From assembly GCA_002696735.1 (NCBI GenBank), contig NZSL01000008.1:1-64000 (forward strand): a stretch of 64,000 nucleotides of DNA. The letters are read 5' to 3'. The stretch comes from Methylophaga sp. Lineage in GTDB: Bacteria > Pseudomonadota > Gammaproteobacteria > Nitrosococcales > Methylophagaceae. The translations under genes were made by a program, and so were the position numbers. Positions 48,527 to 57,109 of the stretch are shown piece after piece (position 1 is the stretch's first letter; every line of letters begins with the position of its first letter). The notes beneath the pieces are model-generated. The model had not been told where the DNA came from. It did not search any database and was given only the letters and a program-made list of their open reading frames with translations.

Positions 48527-49528
48527 ATGTATAAAACACTACTGGTAGGACTTATAACGTTTTTAAATATATCCCTTGTGTTGGCAGATAATTTTAGAAA
48601 TGAGCCCATCAAACCGATACAGCCATTTATTATTACCGAACCCGCCAAAGTTGAACTCGGGAAAAAACTTTTTTTTGACCCCAGACTCTCCCGCTCAGGG
48701 TTCATATCTTGTAATTCCTGTCATAATCTCAGTATGGGAGGCAGTGATAACTTGCCGACTTCCATTGGTCATAATTGGCAGCAAGGACCAATCAACTCTC
48801 CCACCGTACTCAATTCCAGTATGAATCTGGCCCAGTTCTGGGATGGTCGGGCAGCCGATTTGCAGGAACAGGCTGCCGGACCAATTGCTAATCCGATGGA
48901 AATGGCTTTTAGCCACTCTCTGGCCATTGATGTTTTGCGTTCGATTCCACAATACGTTGCAGCATTCAATAAAATCTATGGCAGTAATGAGATTACTCTG
49001 GATCAGGTTACCAATGCCATAGCAGCTTTTGAAGAAACCCTGGTCACTCCCAATTCCCGTTTTGATCTTTGGCTTAAAGGCAGTGACAATGCCTTGACTG
49101 ACACTGAAATTGCCGGTTATCAGAAATTTAAAGAAATCGGTTGTGTGGCTTGTCATAACGGGGCTGCTGTAGGTGGCAGTTCATTCCAGAAGATGGGGAT
49201 TATGGAACCCTACCAGACCGAAAACCCGGCTGAAGGACGTATTGCAGTGACCGGTAAAGATGCCGATCGCTTTTCATTCAAAGTACCAACTTTACGCAAT
49301 GTTGAATTGACTTACCCATACTTCCATGACGGTGCCTATTGGAAACTGGAAGATGCCGTCGATGTGATGGCCAGACTGCAACTGGGACAGAAGCTGGAAA
49401 AACAGGACATTCAAAACATAACGGCATTTTTGAAAACCCTGACGGGTGACCAGCCTCAATTTGCCGTACCACAATTGCCACCCTCTACTGGCGACACACC
49501 GATTCCTGTTCCATTTGAAAAGGAATAA
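48527..49528 (+). CDS. di-heme cytochrome c peroxidase (CcpA/MauG family)
   Basis: Periplasmic enzyme that reduces H2O2 with electrons from cytochrome c. The 333 residues have a signal peptide (cleavage near residue 20) and two heme motifs: CNSCH near 62 and CVACH near 205. The distal-side segments FWDGRA and PTLRNVELTYPYFHDGA are as in bacterial peroxidases. A GAGG site 7 bases before the ATG supports the start. An FNR-like box lies about 90 bp upstream. Confidence 0.94.
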   Translation: MYKTLLVGLITFLNISLVLADNFRNEPIKPIQPFIITEPAKVELGKKLFFDPRLSRSGFISCNSCHNLSMGGSDNLPTSIGHNWQQGPINSPTVLNSSMNLAQFWDGRAADLQEQAAGPIANPMEMAFSHSLAIDVLRSIPQYVAAFNKIYGSNEITLDQVTNAIAAFEETLVTPNSRFDLWLKGSDNALTDTEIAGYQKFKEIGCVACHNGAAVGGSSFQKMGIMEPYQTENPAEGRIAVTGKDADRFSFKVPTLRNVELTYPYFHDGAYWKLEDAVDVMARLQLGQKLEKQDIQNITAFLKTLTGDQPQFAVPQLPPSTGDTPIPVPFEKE

Positions 49529-49530
49529 GT

Positions 49531-49567
49531 AAAAAAGCCCGCCAGAGTTGATAACTGGCGGGCTTTT
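49531..49567. terminator. bidirectional Rho-independent terminator
   Basis: A perfect 13-bp stem AAAAGCCCGCCAG/CTGGCGGGCTTTT (49533-49545 with 49555-49567) lies between the convergent peroxidase and isochorismatase-like genes, with A/T runs on both flanks. Confidence 0.9.
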
Positions 49568-49578
49568 CTATTGAGCTG

Positions 49579-50181
49579 TTAATCAGACAGGTCTGAAACC
49601 CTATCAACTACTGCCGCATATAAATCTCGAGTTGAAGCAATCGCGCCATCCTGAACCTGTTCAGCCGAAATAACTTTGCCACCAGCAGCCTGAAGCGGGC
49701 GGGTTGCAGTCGTACTGGCCACAACTGTAGGTTTATACCCCAGATTAAATCCGCCATGCGCGGTGGAATTTACACACATATGTGTCATAAAGCCTGCCAA
49801 CACTATATTTTCAATATTCAGTGATTTCAGTCTTTGATCCAATTCAGTTTGCACAAATGCATTGGGAAAGTTTTTAGTAATAACGTATTCCCCGTCTTGA
49901 GGTGCCACCTCATTGGAAATCTGACCAATATCCGTCGTGAGATCGTAAGGTGAGCCCACACCACCATCATGTTGAATATGAATGATAGGGATATTTAACG
50001 ACCTTGCACGTTCCAGCAAAGCTTTGGCTTCCAAAATAGCTTTTTCCACGCCCGTGAGATGCATAACACCGGTTCGATAGGTATTCTGACAATCAATCAT
50101 AATTAATGCTGAATTACCCAACTTTGCCGGCTGATGCCCTAAGCCGACAATATCTCTTAATGTTTGTGACGCTTGTGTCAT
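49579..50181 (-). CDS. isochorismatase-family cysteine hydrolase
   Basis: The 200-residue alpha/beta hydrolase has the family's catalytic triad: D30 (MIDCQNTY), K103 (ITKNFPNAF) and C136 (MTHMCVNST), with the cis-peptide region just before the Cys. It could act on an amide, nicotinamide-like compound or related substrate; the motifs do not decide. It lies 64 bp downstream of the catalase-like gene on the same strand and may share its transcript. Confidence 0.92.
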   Translation of the reverse strand: MTQASQTLRDIVGLGHQPAKLGNSALIMIDCQNTYRTGVMHLTGVEKAILEAKALLERARSLNIPIIHIQHDGGVGSPYDLTTDIGQISNEVAPQDGEYVITKNFPNAFVQTELDQRLKSLNIENIVLAGFMTHMCVNSTAHGGFNLGYKPTVVASTTATRPLQAAGGKVISAEQVQDGAIASTRDLYAAVVDRVSDLSD

Positions 50182-50245
50182 AACAGTCCTCTTTGAATGT
50201 TCAAAAATTTACCCGCGGTATGGTTTGCTTCAGTCTTGCTGCCGA

Positions 50246-51244
50246 TCAATCCATGCGATGCTGAAAACTCAACGCATAAGCACCCGGTCTGGCTAATAAA
50301 ATAGGATCAGAAGATGGCTCAATCCCCTCTGGCAAAGCCAATGGATTAAACATCGTCGCTTTTTCATACTCGGCAGCATCTGCCATCGGTGCCTCGATCA
50401 CAATAGTCCCTAACTCAACCACCTGGCGATCATCCGGCCAAATTACCGTTGCATCATTTACTTCATCGCCTGGTTCAGCAATTTGCACCGACAAACGAAA
50501 CTCGGCAGCTTGTTCAGGTAAACGCTCACGAATTTCATTCATTAAATAGTTTTCGTTTTGTGCTTCAGCATCGGCTTTTTCCAATGTTTTCACACCATCT
50601 AATGGTGTCACAATGTAGCGACCATAAACCGACTCACCATCGCTGTTGGTAAACTTAAACGCATTGATGCCATGGTAGGACAGATTGGCAAAACTGGCTG
50701 GAAAGGGTTTGGGATATTCAACAAAATGCTTGGCTTTAGGATTGTCAGCTAAAAATTGTTGAATAGGTTTGGTCTCAGCTTCTGAAGTGGCAGAATCTCT
50801 GACTGCTGTGAGCATTTCCAAAAAAGCTTCTGGTGTTGCCACCGGAAAACGTGGCACTGAGCTCAACACCATATCGGTATATTCCTCGTCGCCCAAATCT
50901 ATACGCATCGCCATACCTTTGGCTAATCCTTTAGGATCATTGTCCGCAATTTCGGGAAACCCGGTTGCATTAGAAAAACGTACGACTATCGGAGAAGACT
51001 GCTGTTGCAAATGTGCTGCAGAAGTAATTTGTCGAGCTGACTCAGCCGGATGGAACACGCCGGTTAACACCACCCCTTTAGTGTGATTGGAACGCAATCC
51101 TTCTCTGGGTCCTTTGAATAAATCGTGCTGTACATCAACAATCTTCTCGACTGTCGACTTTTCTGCTTGCTCTGCTGAAACAGGATTTATATTGAAACCT
51201 AACAACAATGCCAGTGGCAAATACTTCAATGTTTTACTGCCCAT
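50246..51244 (-). CDS. periplasmic catalase-related peroxidase (SrpA-like)
   Basis: A 332-residue mini-catalase with signal peptide (cleavage after VSA, about residue 24). The distal His54 (SNHTKGV) and the heme-ligand motif RPGAY with Tyr323 are present. It is much shorter than the 480-700 residue catalases and matches the exported catalase-like SrpA group, which is often a peroxidase with weak catalase activity. ATG 51244 follows AGGA by 8 bases. Divergent from a TetR regulator, which may control it. Confidence 0.92.
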   Translation of the reverse strand: MGSKTLKYLPLALLLGFNINPVSAEQAEKSTVEKIVDVQHDLFKGPREGLRSNHTKGVVLTGVFHPAESARQITSAAHLQQQSSPIVVRFSNATGFPEIADNDPKGLAKGMAMRIDLGDEEYTDMVLSSVPRFPVATPEAFLEMLTAVRDSATSEAETKPIQQFLADNPKAKHFVEYPKPFPASFANLSYHGINAFKFTNSDGESVYGRYIVTPLDGVKTLEKADAEAQNENYLMNEIRERLPEQAAEFRLSVQIAEPGDEVNDATVIWPDDRQVVELGTIVIEAPMADAAEYEKATMFNPLALPEGIEPSSDPILLARPGAYALSFQHRMD

Positions 51245-51396
51245 TAACGTTATCCTTTTGATGAATTTACTGCCCGCATTGAGCACGAAAATATAGCTTA
51301 AAGCTTTATGAGCCTTTTACATCAAACTTAGTTCATGTTGATTTAAACATTGCAGCAAAAATTCAACGCTGTTGATTTAGCATGATTTGCATTTAC

Positions 51397-51411
51397 TAGA
51401 CGATTGGTCTA
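51397..51411. promoter_or_regulatory. TetR-family operator copy 1
   Basis: The 15-bp inverted repeat TAGAC-GATTG-GTCTA lies 36 bp upstream of the regulator start, within the gap shared with the catalase-like gene. It resembles the TAGAC-type half-sites bound by NemR/AcuR-class repressors. Confidence 0.7.
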
Positions 51412-51429
51412 CTGTGAACACACATTCAC

Positions 51430-51444
51430 TAGACGACCGGTCTA
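51430..51444. promoter_or_regulatory. TetR-family operator copy 2
   Basis: The second copy, TAGAC-GACCG-GTCTA, has the same half-sites exactly 33 bp (about three helical turns) after copy 1 and ends 2 bp before the ATG. Binding here would block both transcription and ribosome access, which fits autoregulation. Confidence 0.7.
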
Positions 51445-51446
51445 AT

Positions 51447-52034
51447 ATGACACGCATCGAAACAAGACAATCATTAATCAAAGTCGGTACCGACGTTATC
51501 GGCAGTCCTGGTTTTAACCCAACAGGCTTAAATACCGTGTTAAAAACCGCTGGCGTACCGAAAGGTTCGTTTTATTATTATTTTGCCAGTAAAGAAGATT
51601 TCGGCCTGGCTATCATTGATGAATTCGCAATTGCCTATAACGAAAAAATTGACTCGTTTCTCAGCGATACAAAAGTCAGTCCGCTGCAACGGATTCGTAA
51701 CTATCTGCAAAATGGACTGGAAACAATCAGCGAAGGTCAGTGTAAGCGTGGCTGCCTGATTGGCACCTTAGGACAGGAATTATCCAGCCAAAATGAAACA
51801 TTCCGAGTTCGGCTGGATCAAGTGTTCGAAGGCTGGAAACAACAATTTGGCCTGTGTATCCAAGCTGCTATCGATTGTGGTGAACTCTCTGAAGATACCG
51901 ATATAGAACAACTTTCCGAGTTTTTACTATCAGGCTGGCAAGGTGCCATTTTACGCGCCAAGATGCATTCCAGCATCAGTCCCCTGCAGGCTTTTATCGA
52001 TACGACTTTTGATCGTGTATTGATCACCCGCTAA
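51447..52034 (+). CDS. TetR-family repressor (NemR/AcuR-like)
   Basis: The 195-residue protein has an N-terminal helix-turn-helix (about 5-50) with the family pattern GVPKGSFYYYFASKEDFG and a C-terminal ligand domain containing CKRGCLIG, whose two Cys could sense electrophiles or oxidants as in NemR-type regulators. ATG 51447 is chosen because upstream in-frame codons would run through the two operators. No normal ribosome site precedes it. It heads a plus-strand group with an MDR oxidoreductase and a sugar dehydrogenase-like fusion. Confidence 0.92.
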   Translation: MTRIETRQSLIKVGTDVIGSPGFNPTGLNTVLKTAGVPKGSFYYYFASKEDFGLAIIDEFAIAYNEKIDSFLSDTKVSPLQRIRNYLQNGLETISEGQCKRGCLIGTLGQELSSQNETFRVRLDQVFEGWKQQFGLCIQAAIDCGELSEDTDIEQLSEFLLSGWQGAILRAKMHSSISPLQAFIDTTFDRVLITR

Positions 52035-52068
52035 ATAATTTATTTCTACCAATTACCCGGAGATTTTT

Positions 52069-53067
52069 ATGAGCAAAGTTGTTCGTTTCCATCGAACAGG
52101 TGGACCTGAAGTTTTACAACTGGACGACATGCAGGTGTCCGCTCCGCAAGCCGACGAAGTGCTGCTGAAAATTAATAGCATCGGTCTGAATCGTGCCGAG
52201 GTCATGTTTCGTAGTGGCCAATACCTGGAAATGCCCGAGCTTCCTGCACGACTAGGCTACGAGGCGTCAGGTATTATTGAACAGGTAGGCTCCAATGTCA
52301 GCCAGTTCAAAACTGGCGATAAGGTTAATGTGATTCCAGCTTTTTCAATGAATCAATACGGAACTTATGCTGAAAAAGCTGTTTTGCCGGTTCATGCCAT
52401 TGTTAAACAACCCGCCAGTATTTCTGACGATGAGGCAGCGGCTGTGTGGATGCAATATCTTACCGCCTGGGGTGCACTGATTGATATCGGGCAGTTAACC
52501 CAAGGACAGACATTACTGATTCCAGCGGCATCGAGCAGTGTCGGTCTGGCCGCCATTCAGATAGCGAATCATGTTGGTGCCCTTCCAGTAGCAATCACCC
52601 GCACAGCCGCTAAAAAGGCCTTGTTGCTTGAACATGGCGCCAAACATGTTATTGTCAGTGACTCCCAGCAAATAACCGAACAGGTCCAGCTGATTACGGG
52701 TGGTAAAGGTGCGGATATGGTGTTTGATCCTGTCGCCGGGCCTGCATTAAATGAATTAGCCAACGCCTGTGGACGATTCGCACAAATTTTCGTCTACGGT
52801 GCGTTAAGCACTGACGCAACACCTTTTCCATTATTTACTGCTCTGGCAAAAGGCCTCACCTTCCGTGGTTATACCTTGTTTGAAATCAGCCAGGATGCCG
52901 AACGTTTACAACGCGGTGTGGAATTTATCGAAAAAGGCTTAGCGGCTGGCCACCTCAAACCGGTTATTGCCAAAACCTATTTATTGGATGACATTGTTGC
53001 TGCACATCAGTACATGGAATCCAACCAACAAATTGGCAAAATCATTGTCACCACATCAAAAACCTAA
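52069..53067 (+). CDS. MDR-family quinone oxidoreductase / zinc-independent alcohol dehydrogenase
   Basis: The 332-residue NADPH-type reductase has a GroES-like N-domain and a Rossmann domain with SSSVGLAAIQIANHVGA in the cofactor loop. The catalytic-zinc Cys of true alcohol dehydrogenases is replaced (GLNRAEVMFRSG), placing it in the quinone oxidoreductase side of the superfamily. It lies 34 bp after the TetR gene, preceded by a CCGGAG site. With the Cys-bearing regulator it suggests detoxification of reactive carbonyls or quinones. Confidence 0.9.
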   Translation: MSKVVRFHRTGGPEVLQLDDMQVSAPQADEVLLKINSIGLNRAEVMFRSGQYLEMPELPARLGYEASGIIEQVGSNVSQFKTGDKVNVIPAFSMNQYGTYAEKAVLPVHAIVKQPASISDDEAAAVWMQYLTAWGALIDIGQLTQGQTLLIPAASSSVGLAAIQIANHVGALPVAITRTAAKKALLLEHGAKHVIVSDSQQITEQVQLITGGKGADMVFDPVAGPALNELANACGRFAQIFVYGALSTDATPFPLFTALAKGLTFRGYTLFEISQDAERLQRGVEFIEKGLAAGHLKPVIAKTYLLDDIVAAHQYMESNQQIGKIIVTTSKT

Positions 53068-53091
53068 TGCTTTTCACAATGGAGGAATCCT

Positions 53092-55032
53092 ATGAAGTTT
53101 AACCTCAAGACTCTAAGTGCCTTAACCCTTGCTTCGCTTGGTTTAATTAGCACTGCTAGCTTCGCCGATGCAGCTGATGTCGAAAAAAACCTGCATAAAC
53201 TCAATGTACCTGATGGCTTTAAAGTTGAAGTTTATGCAGAAGTGCCTGGCGCACGGCAAATGGCACTGGGCCAGTCCACCGGTACCGTGTTTGTCGGTAC
53301 CCGTGGCCAAAAAGCTTATGCAGTAGTGGATCGTAATAAAGATCGTAAAGCCGATGAAGTGGTCACTATTCTTGACGACCTTAAAGTCGGTAACGGTATC
53401 GCCATGTATCAGGGCAACTTATATATTGCCGAACAAAACCGTATTGCCCGCTATGCAGCGCCCGGCTTTGATCTGAGCCTACCCTTTAAAGAAATGCGCG
53501 AAGTGATTTATGAAGATCTGCCTGATAAAGCGCATCATGGCTGGCGTTATATTGACTTTGGACCCGATGGCAAACTCTATGTCACCGTCGGCGCTCCATG
53601 TAATATTTGCGACGTAAAAGGTCAGGAAGCCACCATTATCCGGATGAATCCAGATGGCAGTGATGTTGAAATCTATGCTGAAGGTATTCGTAATTCTGTC
53701 GGTATGGATTTCCAACCGGACACCGGAACATTGTATTTCACCGATAACAACACCGATATGATGGGTGATGACATTCCACCGGGTGAATTAAACGCTGCAC
53801 CTGAAAAAGGCATGCACTTTGGCTTCCCCTACTATGCCGGCGGTAAAGAACGTCATGAAGACTGGGCCGATAAAACACCGCCTAAAGACGTTACTTATCC
53901 CGTTGTCGAATTTCAAGCACACGCCGCCGCACTAGGCATGAAGTTTTATACCGGCAACATGTTCCCGGAAGATTTCAAAGGTGATGTCATCATTGCCCAG
54001 CATGGTTCATGGAACCGCACAGAACCGGTTGGCTATCAGTTAATGCGTGTCACGTTTGATGAAAACAATGAAGTCAGTGGTCATGAAACCTTTATTGATG
54101 GCTGGTTAAAGGATGGTGAAGCGTGGGGACGTCCAACTGACGTCTTGCAATTACCTGATGGTTCGGTGCTGGTCTCTGATGATTTTAATGGTGTGATTTA
54201 CCGCGTCAGTTACGGTGAACAACAGAGTGATGCTCAAACCACCAGCACAAGTCATGGCAACAACACGATAGAAGATCTGATGATGCCGGAATCAGCTATC
54301 GCCCATCCGGATGGACGGGTATTTGTCACTGAAATCGGTGAGTTTGGTAAAAAAGGTGATGGTAAAGTCACTGTTGTGAACACCGATGGCAGCACTGAAA
54401 CGTTAGTTGATGGCCTGAACGATCCAAAAGGCATCGATATGTTTAACAACACCTTATACGTTGCCGATGTCGATCAATTGGTGAAAATCAGTCTGGATGG
54501 CAAAAGCGAAGTGATGGTTAAATCAGCTGACTTTCCAGGTAAACCAGTGTTTCTCAATGATGTCGAAATCGATGGTCATGGCAATATCTATGTGTCCGAC
54601 AGTGGTGATGATAACGGCAAAGATGCCGGTATTTATCAAGTTACAGCCAAAGGCAAGGTAACTGAAATCATCAACCAGAATTCCGGTATCAAACGTCCCA
54701 ATGGTTTGTTAATGGATGGCTATAACAAGATGCTGGTAGCTGATTTTGGCACTGGTGATTTGTTCCAGCTGGATATTGACTCCGCTAAAGCCACCAAAGT
54801 AAACACTGGTTTTGGGGGTGCAGACGGTCTGGTTCGGGATACTGATGGATTTTTATATATCAGTGACTGGAATAACGGCAAGGTATGGCAGTTAAATGAA
54901 GCTAAAGCTACGCCACAACTGATCACCGACGAGTATGAAGCCGCAGCCGATATTGCTTTATCAGCCGATGGCAAACATATTCTGATGCCCGATATGAAAG
55001 CCGGAAAACTGTATTTCCTGCCGATTAAATAA
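53092..55032 (+). CDS. exported fusion: sorbosone-dehydrogenase-like propeller plus SMP-30/NHL-like propeller
   Basis: The 646-residue protein has a signal peptide (cleavage near residue 25-28). Residues about 30-378 resemble PQQ-type L-sorbosone/aldose dehydrogenases: the VPDGFKVEVYAEVPGARQMA start, HHGWRY, an Asp/Asn-rich TDNNTDMMGDD segment and QHGSWNR. A Ser/Thr/Gln linker (about 380-391) leads to a second propeller (about 392-646) with repeated DPKGID, RPNGL and GADGLVRD turns like SMP-30/NHL lactonases. The pairing suggests oxidation of a sugar followed by lactone opening, which is inference. A GGAGG site 6 bases before the ATG supports the start. Confidence 0.88.
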   Translation: MKFNLKTLSALTLASLGLISTASFADAADVEKNLHKLNVPDGFKVEVYAEVPGARQMALGQSTGTVFVGTRGQKAYAVVDRNKDRKADEVVTILDDLKVGNGIAMYQGNLYIAEQNRIARYAAPGFDLSLPFKEMREVIYEDLPDKAHHGWRYIDFGPDGKLYVTVGAPCNICDVKGQEATIIRMNPDGSDVEIYAEGIRNSVGMDFQPDTGTLYFTDNNTDMMGDDIPPGELNAAPEKGMHFGFPYYAGGKERHEDWADKTPPKDVTYPVVEFQAHAAALGMKFYTGNMFPEDFKGDVIIAQHGSWNRTEPVGYQLMRVTFDENNEVSGHETFIDGWLKDGEAWGRPTDVLQLPDGSVLVSDDFNGVIYRVSYGEQQSDAQTTSTSHGNNTIEDLMMPESAIAHPDGRVFVTEIGEFGKKGDGKVTVVNTDGSTETLVDGLNDPKGIDMFNNTLYVADVDQLVKISLDGKSEVMVKSADFPGKPVFLNDVEIDGHGNIYVSDSGDDNGKDAGIYQVTAKGKVTEIINQNSGIKRPNGLLMDGYNKMLVADFGTGDLFQLDIDSAKATKVNTGFGGADGLVRDTDGFLYISDWNNGKVWQLNEAKATPQLITDEYEAAADIALSADGKHILMPDMKAGKLYFLPIK

Positions 55033-55050
55033 GTCGATTTAAAATCTCTC

Positions 55051-55078
55051 AAAAAGCCGGGACTTGTCCCGGCTTTTT
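55051..55078 (+). terminator. Rho-independent terminator after the propeller fusion gene
   Basis: A perfect 12-bp stem AAAAAGCCGGGA/TCCCGGCTTTTT with a 4-base loop begins 19 bp after the stop. Confidence 0.92.
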
Positions 55079-55194
55079 GGTTTTTACTAATATGGATTGT
55101 TAACGTATTAAACAGGAATAAATCCTTCAGCTTGAATTCAGATTTGTCTGCTAATTTTTCCCACACTGTTAGATTGGTTGTTGTGGGGTGATAT

Positions 55195-55377
55195 ATGTTC
55201 AACAAACGCAGTATTAAACAATTTCTCATCATCAGTTTTCATTGTTTATTAGCATTACTGCTTCTGATACAAATGAGTTTTCAATGGTTGTTTCCCATCA
55301 CTAAAATCAAGCGAAGTCTGAAATCTCACCTAGTAGACCCCTCTTTACTTTGTGACCGATCAGAAATGAAGATCTGA
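55195..55377 (+). CDS. possible small membrane protein
   Basis: A 60-residue frame starting ATG with a GGGGTG site about 6 bases upstream. It would encode a basic start, one hydrophobic helix (residues about 10-33) and a basic tail. It is the only candidate gene in the 350-bp gap 55033-55382; otherwise I see only the terminator at 55051. It ends 5 bp from the convergent kinase-phosphatase gene. Homology is unknown and it may be spurious. Confidence 0.3.
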   Translation: MFNKRSIKQFLIISFHCLLALLLLIQMSFQWLFPITKIKRSLKSHLVDPSLLCDRSEMKI

Positions 55378-55382
55378 CACCA

Positions 55383-57095
55383 TCAACCCAATAGTTGGTA
55401 CAGCAATAGTAGATTAAATAACAAACTTAATACTGCTAACGTTTGCCAGAATCGCACAGGATGACGTTCAATCAATGGCACAAATTCAGTTTGTAAAAAT
55501 GCCGGGTTGGGTTTTAGCAGGTCCGTCTGCAGTTCGGATAAGGCTTCATAGCGTCGTTGTGGATTAAGCTGTACGGACTTTTCTATCGCTTTATCAACCC
55601 ACACAGGAATATCGTTTGTCACTAGCGTCAGAGATTTATAATTCAGGCGGCTCAATTGCTGACGATTTATGTGTTTTTCGAAACGCTTTCCGTAAGGTAA
55701 CTGTCCGCTCAGCAATTGGTAAATAATCGAGCCCAAAGAAAACTGATCAGCCTGCACTCCCGCCTGTTCTCCCAGTAGATATTCAGGCGCGGTAAATTCT
55801 TTGGTTCCCAGCAGTTTTTTGCGTTCTATCGGCGATGCCACATCCGCGATACCAGCTATTCGGGTGGAACCAAAATCAATAATTTTCACCACACCTTCAT
55901 CACTAAGCAGGACATTACCGGGCTTAAGATCTTGATGCAGCATATCCAGTCGGTGAAATGCCCGAAGTCCTGAGATCAGTTGTGGGAGTATCTGTCTGAC
56001 TTCACTCAGACTAAGTGGCCCTTCATCATCCAGTTTCTGTTGCAGCGTTTTGCCCGCCACATATTCCATCACATAATAAAGAAAGCGTCGGGGACGCTGT
56101 TGCTCAACGATGCGAACGACATGGGCATTGTCAATTCGTCGTCCAATCCACTCTTCCAGCTGAAAACGTTCCAGATAGGCCGGATCATCTTCAAAGTTTA
56201 CTGAGGGTGTTTTCAACACCACTTTCTGCTGGGTTTGGGTATCTATTGCCAGATACAGCTGACTGGTGGAACTGGCATGCAGCTCACGTAACACCCGGTA
56301 ACCATCAAGAATGACACCTTCGTACAATTCTGGTGGAAACGGTAACGCCGTCAATCGGGCATAGACTTCATCCGGCTTGGGATCAGATAACTCGTCAATA
56401 CAAAACACTTGGCAGCTTACATTATCTCCACTGCCGTTTTGCAACGCTAACTCACACAATTCTTTGGCACACTGCTCAGGATCAGCATTGTCGCTTAACT
56501 GCTGTTTAATGACATTGTCTGCAACAAACTCATAAACACCATCCGTCATCAATATAAAAACATCACCCTGTTCCACAGCCAGGTTTTTATAGTCGATATC
56601 CAAAGCATAATCGACTCCCAATGCCCGTCCCAGATATTCCTTTCCTTGATCCAGTTTTATACGGTGATCCTGGGTTAGTTGTTCCAGCGTATTATTACGA
56701 TAATGATAGATACGGGCATCGCCAACATGAAATAGATGAGCGGTAACTGATTTGATAATCACCGCCGAGAAGGTCGTAGCAAAGCCTCGTGACATTTCCC
56801 GAAACTGATGACTCTGGCCACACAGCCAGACATTTATCGCCGTTAAAACCTTGCCACCGGATTGTTTGACCGACCAGGTATCTGGTGTACTGAAATAATC
56901 AGCAATAAATCCGGTGATGGCGGCATGACTGGCCTCGCGGGCCTGTTCGCTGCTACTGATACCATCGGCAATTGCACAGATGGTACCCTTGCTTTCCAGC
57001 AGCAAGCTGTTCTCCGGGGCATAAAAACCGATCGCATCCTGATTTTCGGCTTTCACTCCGGCCCGCGAGTATTGCCCGCAACGGACTTTCAGCAT
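55383..57095 (-). CDS. membrane-anchored PP2C phosphatase / Ser-Thr protein kinase fusion
   Basis: The 570 residues give an N-terminal PP2C domain (about 5-240: AENQDAIG, ADGISSS, GDARIY, MTDGVYEF, GSGDNVS), a protein kinase (about 268-530) and a C-terminal membrane helix (about 548-568). Kinase motifs include the VVLK Lys near 295, HQDLKPGN with catalytic D389 (HQD replacing HRD) and IIDFGS. It starts 14 bp after the narK stop and should be co-transcribed. Such fusions occur beside narK/nasA and nitrite reductase genes in other proteobacteria. Targets are unknown. Confidence 0.93.
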   Translation of the reverse strand: MLKVRCGQYSRAGVKAENQDAIGFYAPENSLLLESKGTICAIADGISSSEQAREASHAAITGFIADYFSTPDTWSVKQSGGKVLTAINVWLCGQSHQFREMSRGFATTFSAVIIKSVTAHLFHVGDARIYHYRNNTLEQLTQDHRIKLDQGKEYLGRALGVDYALDIDYKNLAVEQGDVFILMTDGVYEFVADNVIKQQLSDNADPEQCAKELCELALQNGSGDNVSCQVFCIDELSDPKPDEVYARLTALPFPPELYEGVILDGYRVLRELHASSTSQLYLAIDTQTQQKVVLKTPSVNFEDDPAYLERFQLEEWIGRRIDNAHVVRIVEQQRPRRFLYYVMEYVAGKTLQQKLDDEGPLSLSEVRQILPQLISGLRAFHRLDMLHQDLKPGNVLLSDEGVVKIIDFGSTRIAGIADVASPIERKKLLGTKEFTAPEYLLGEQAGVQADQFSLGSIIYQLLSGQLPYGKRFEKHINRQQLSRLNYKSLTLVTNDIPVWVDKAIEKSVQLNPQRRYEALSELQTDLLKPNPAFLQTEFVPLIERHPVRFWQTLAVLSLLFNLLLLYQLLG

Positions 57096-57109
57096 GATCT
57101 CGATCCCGT

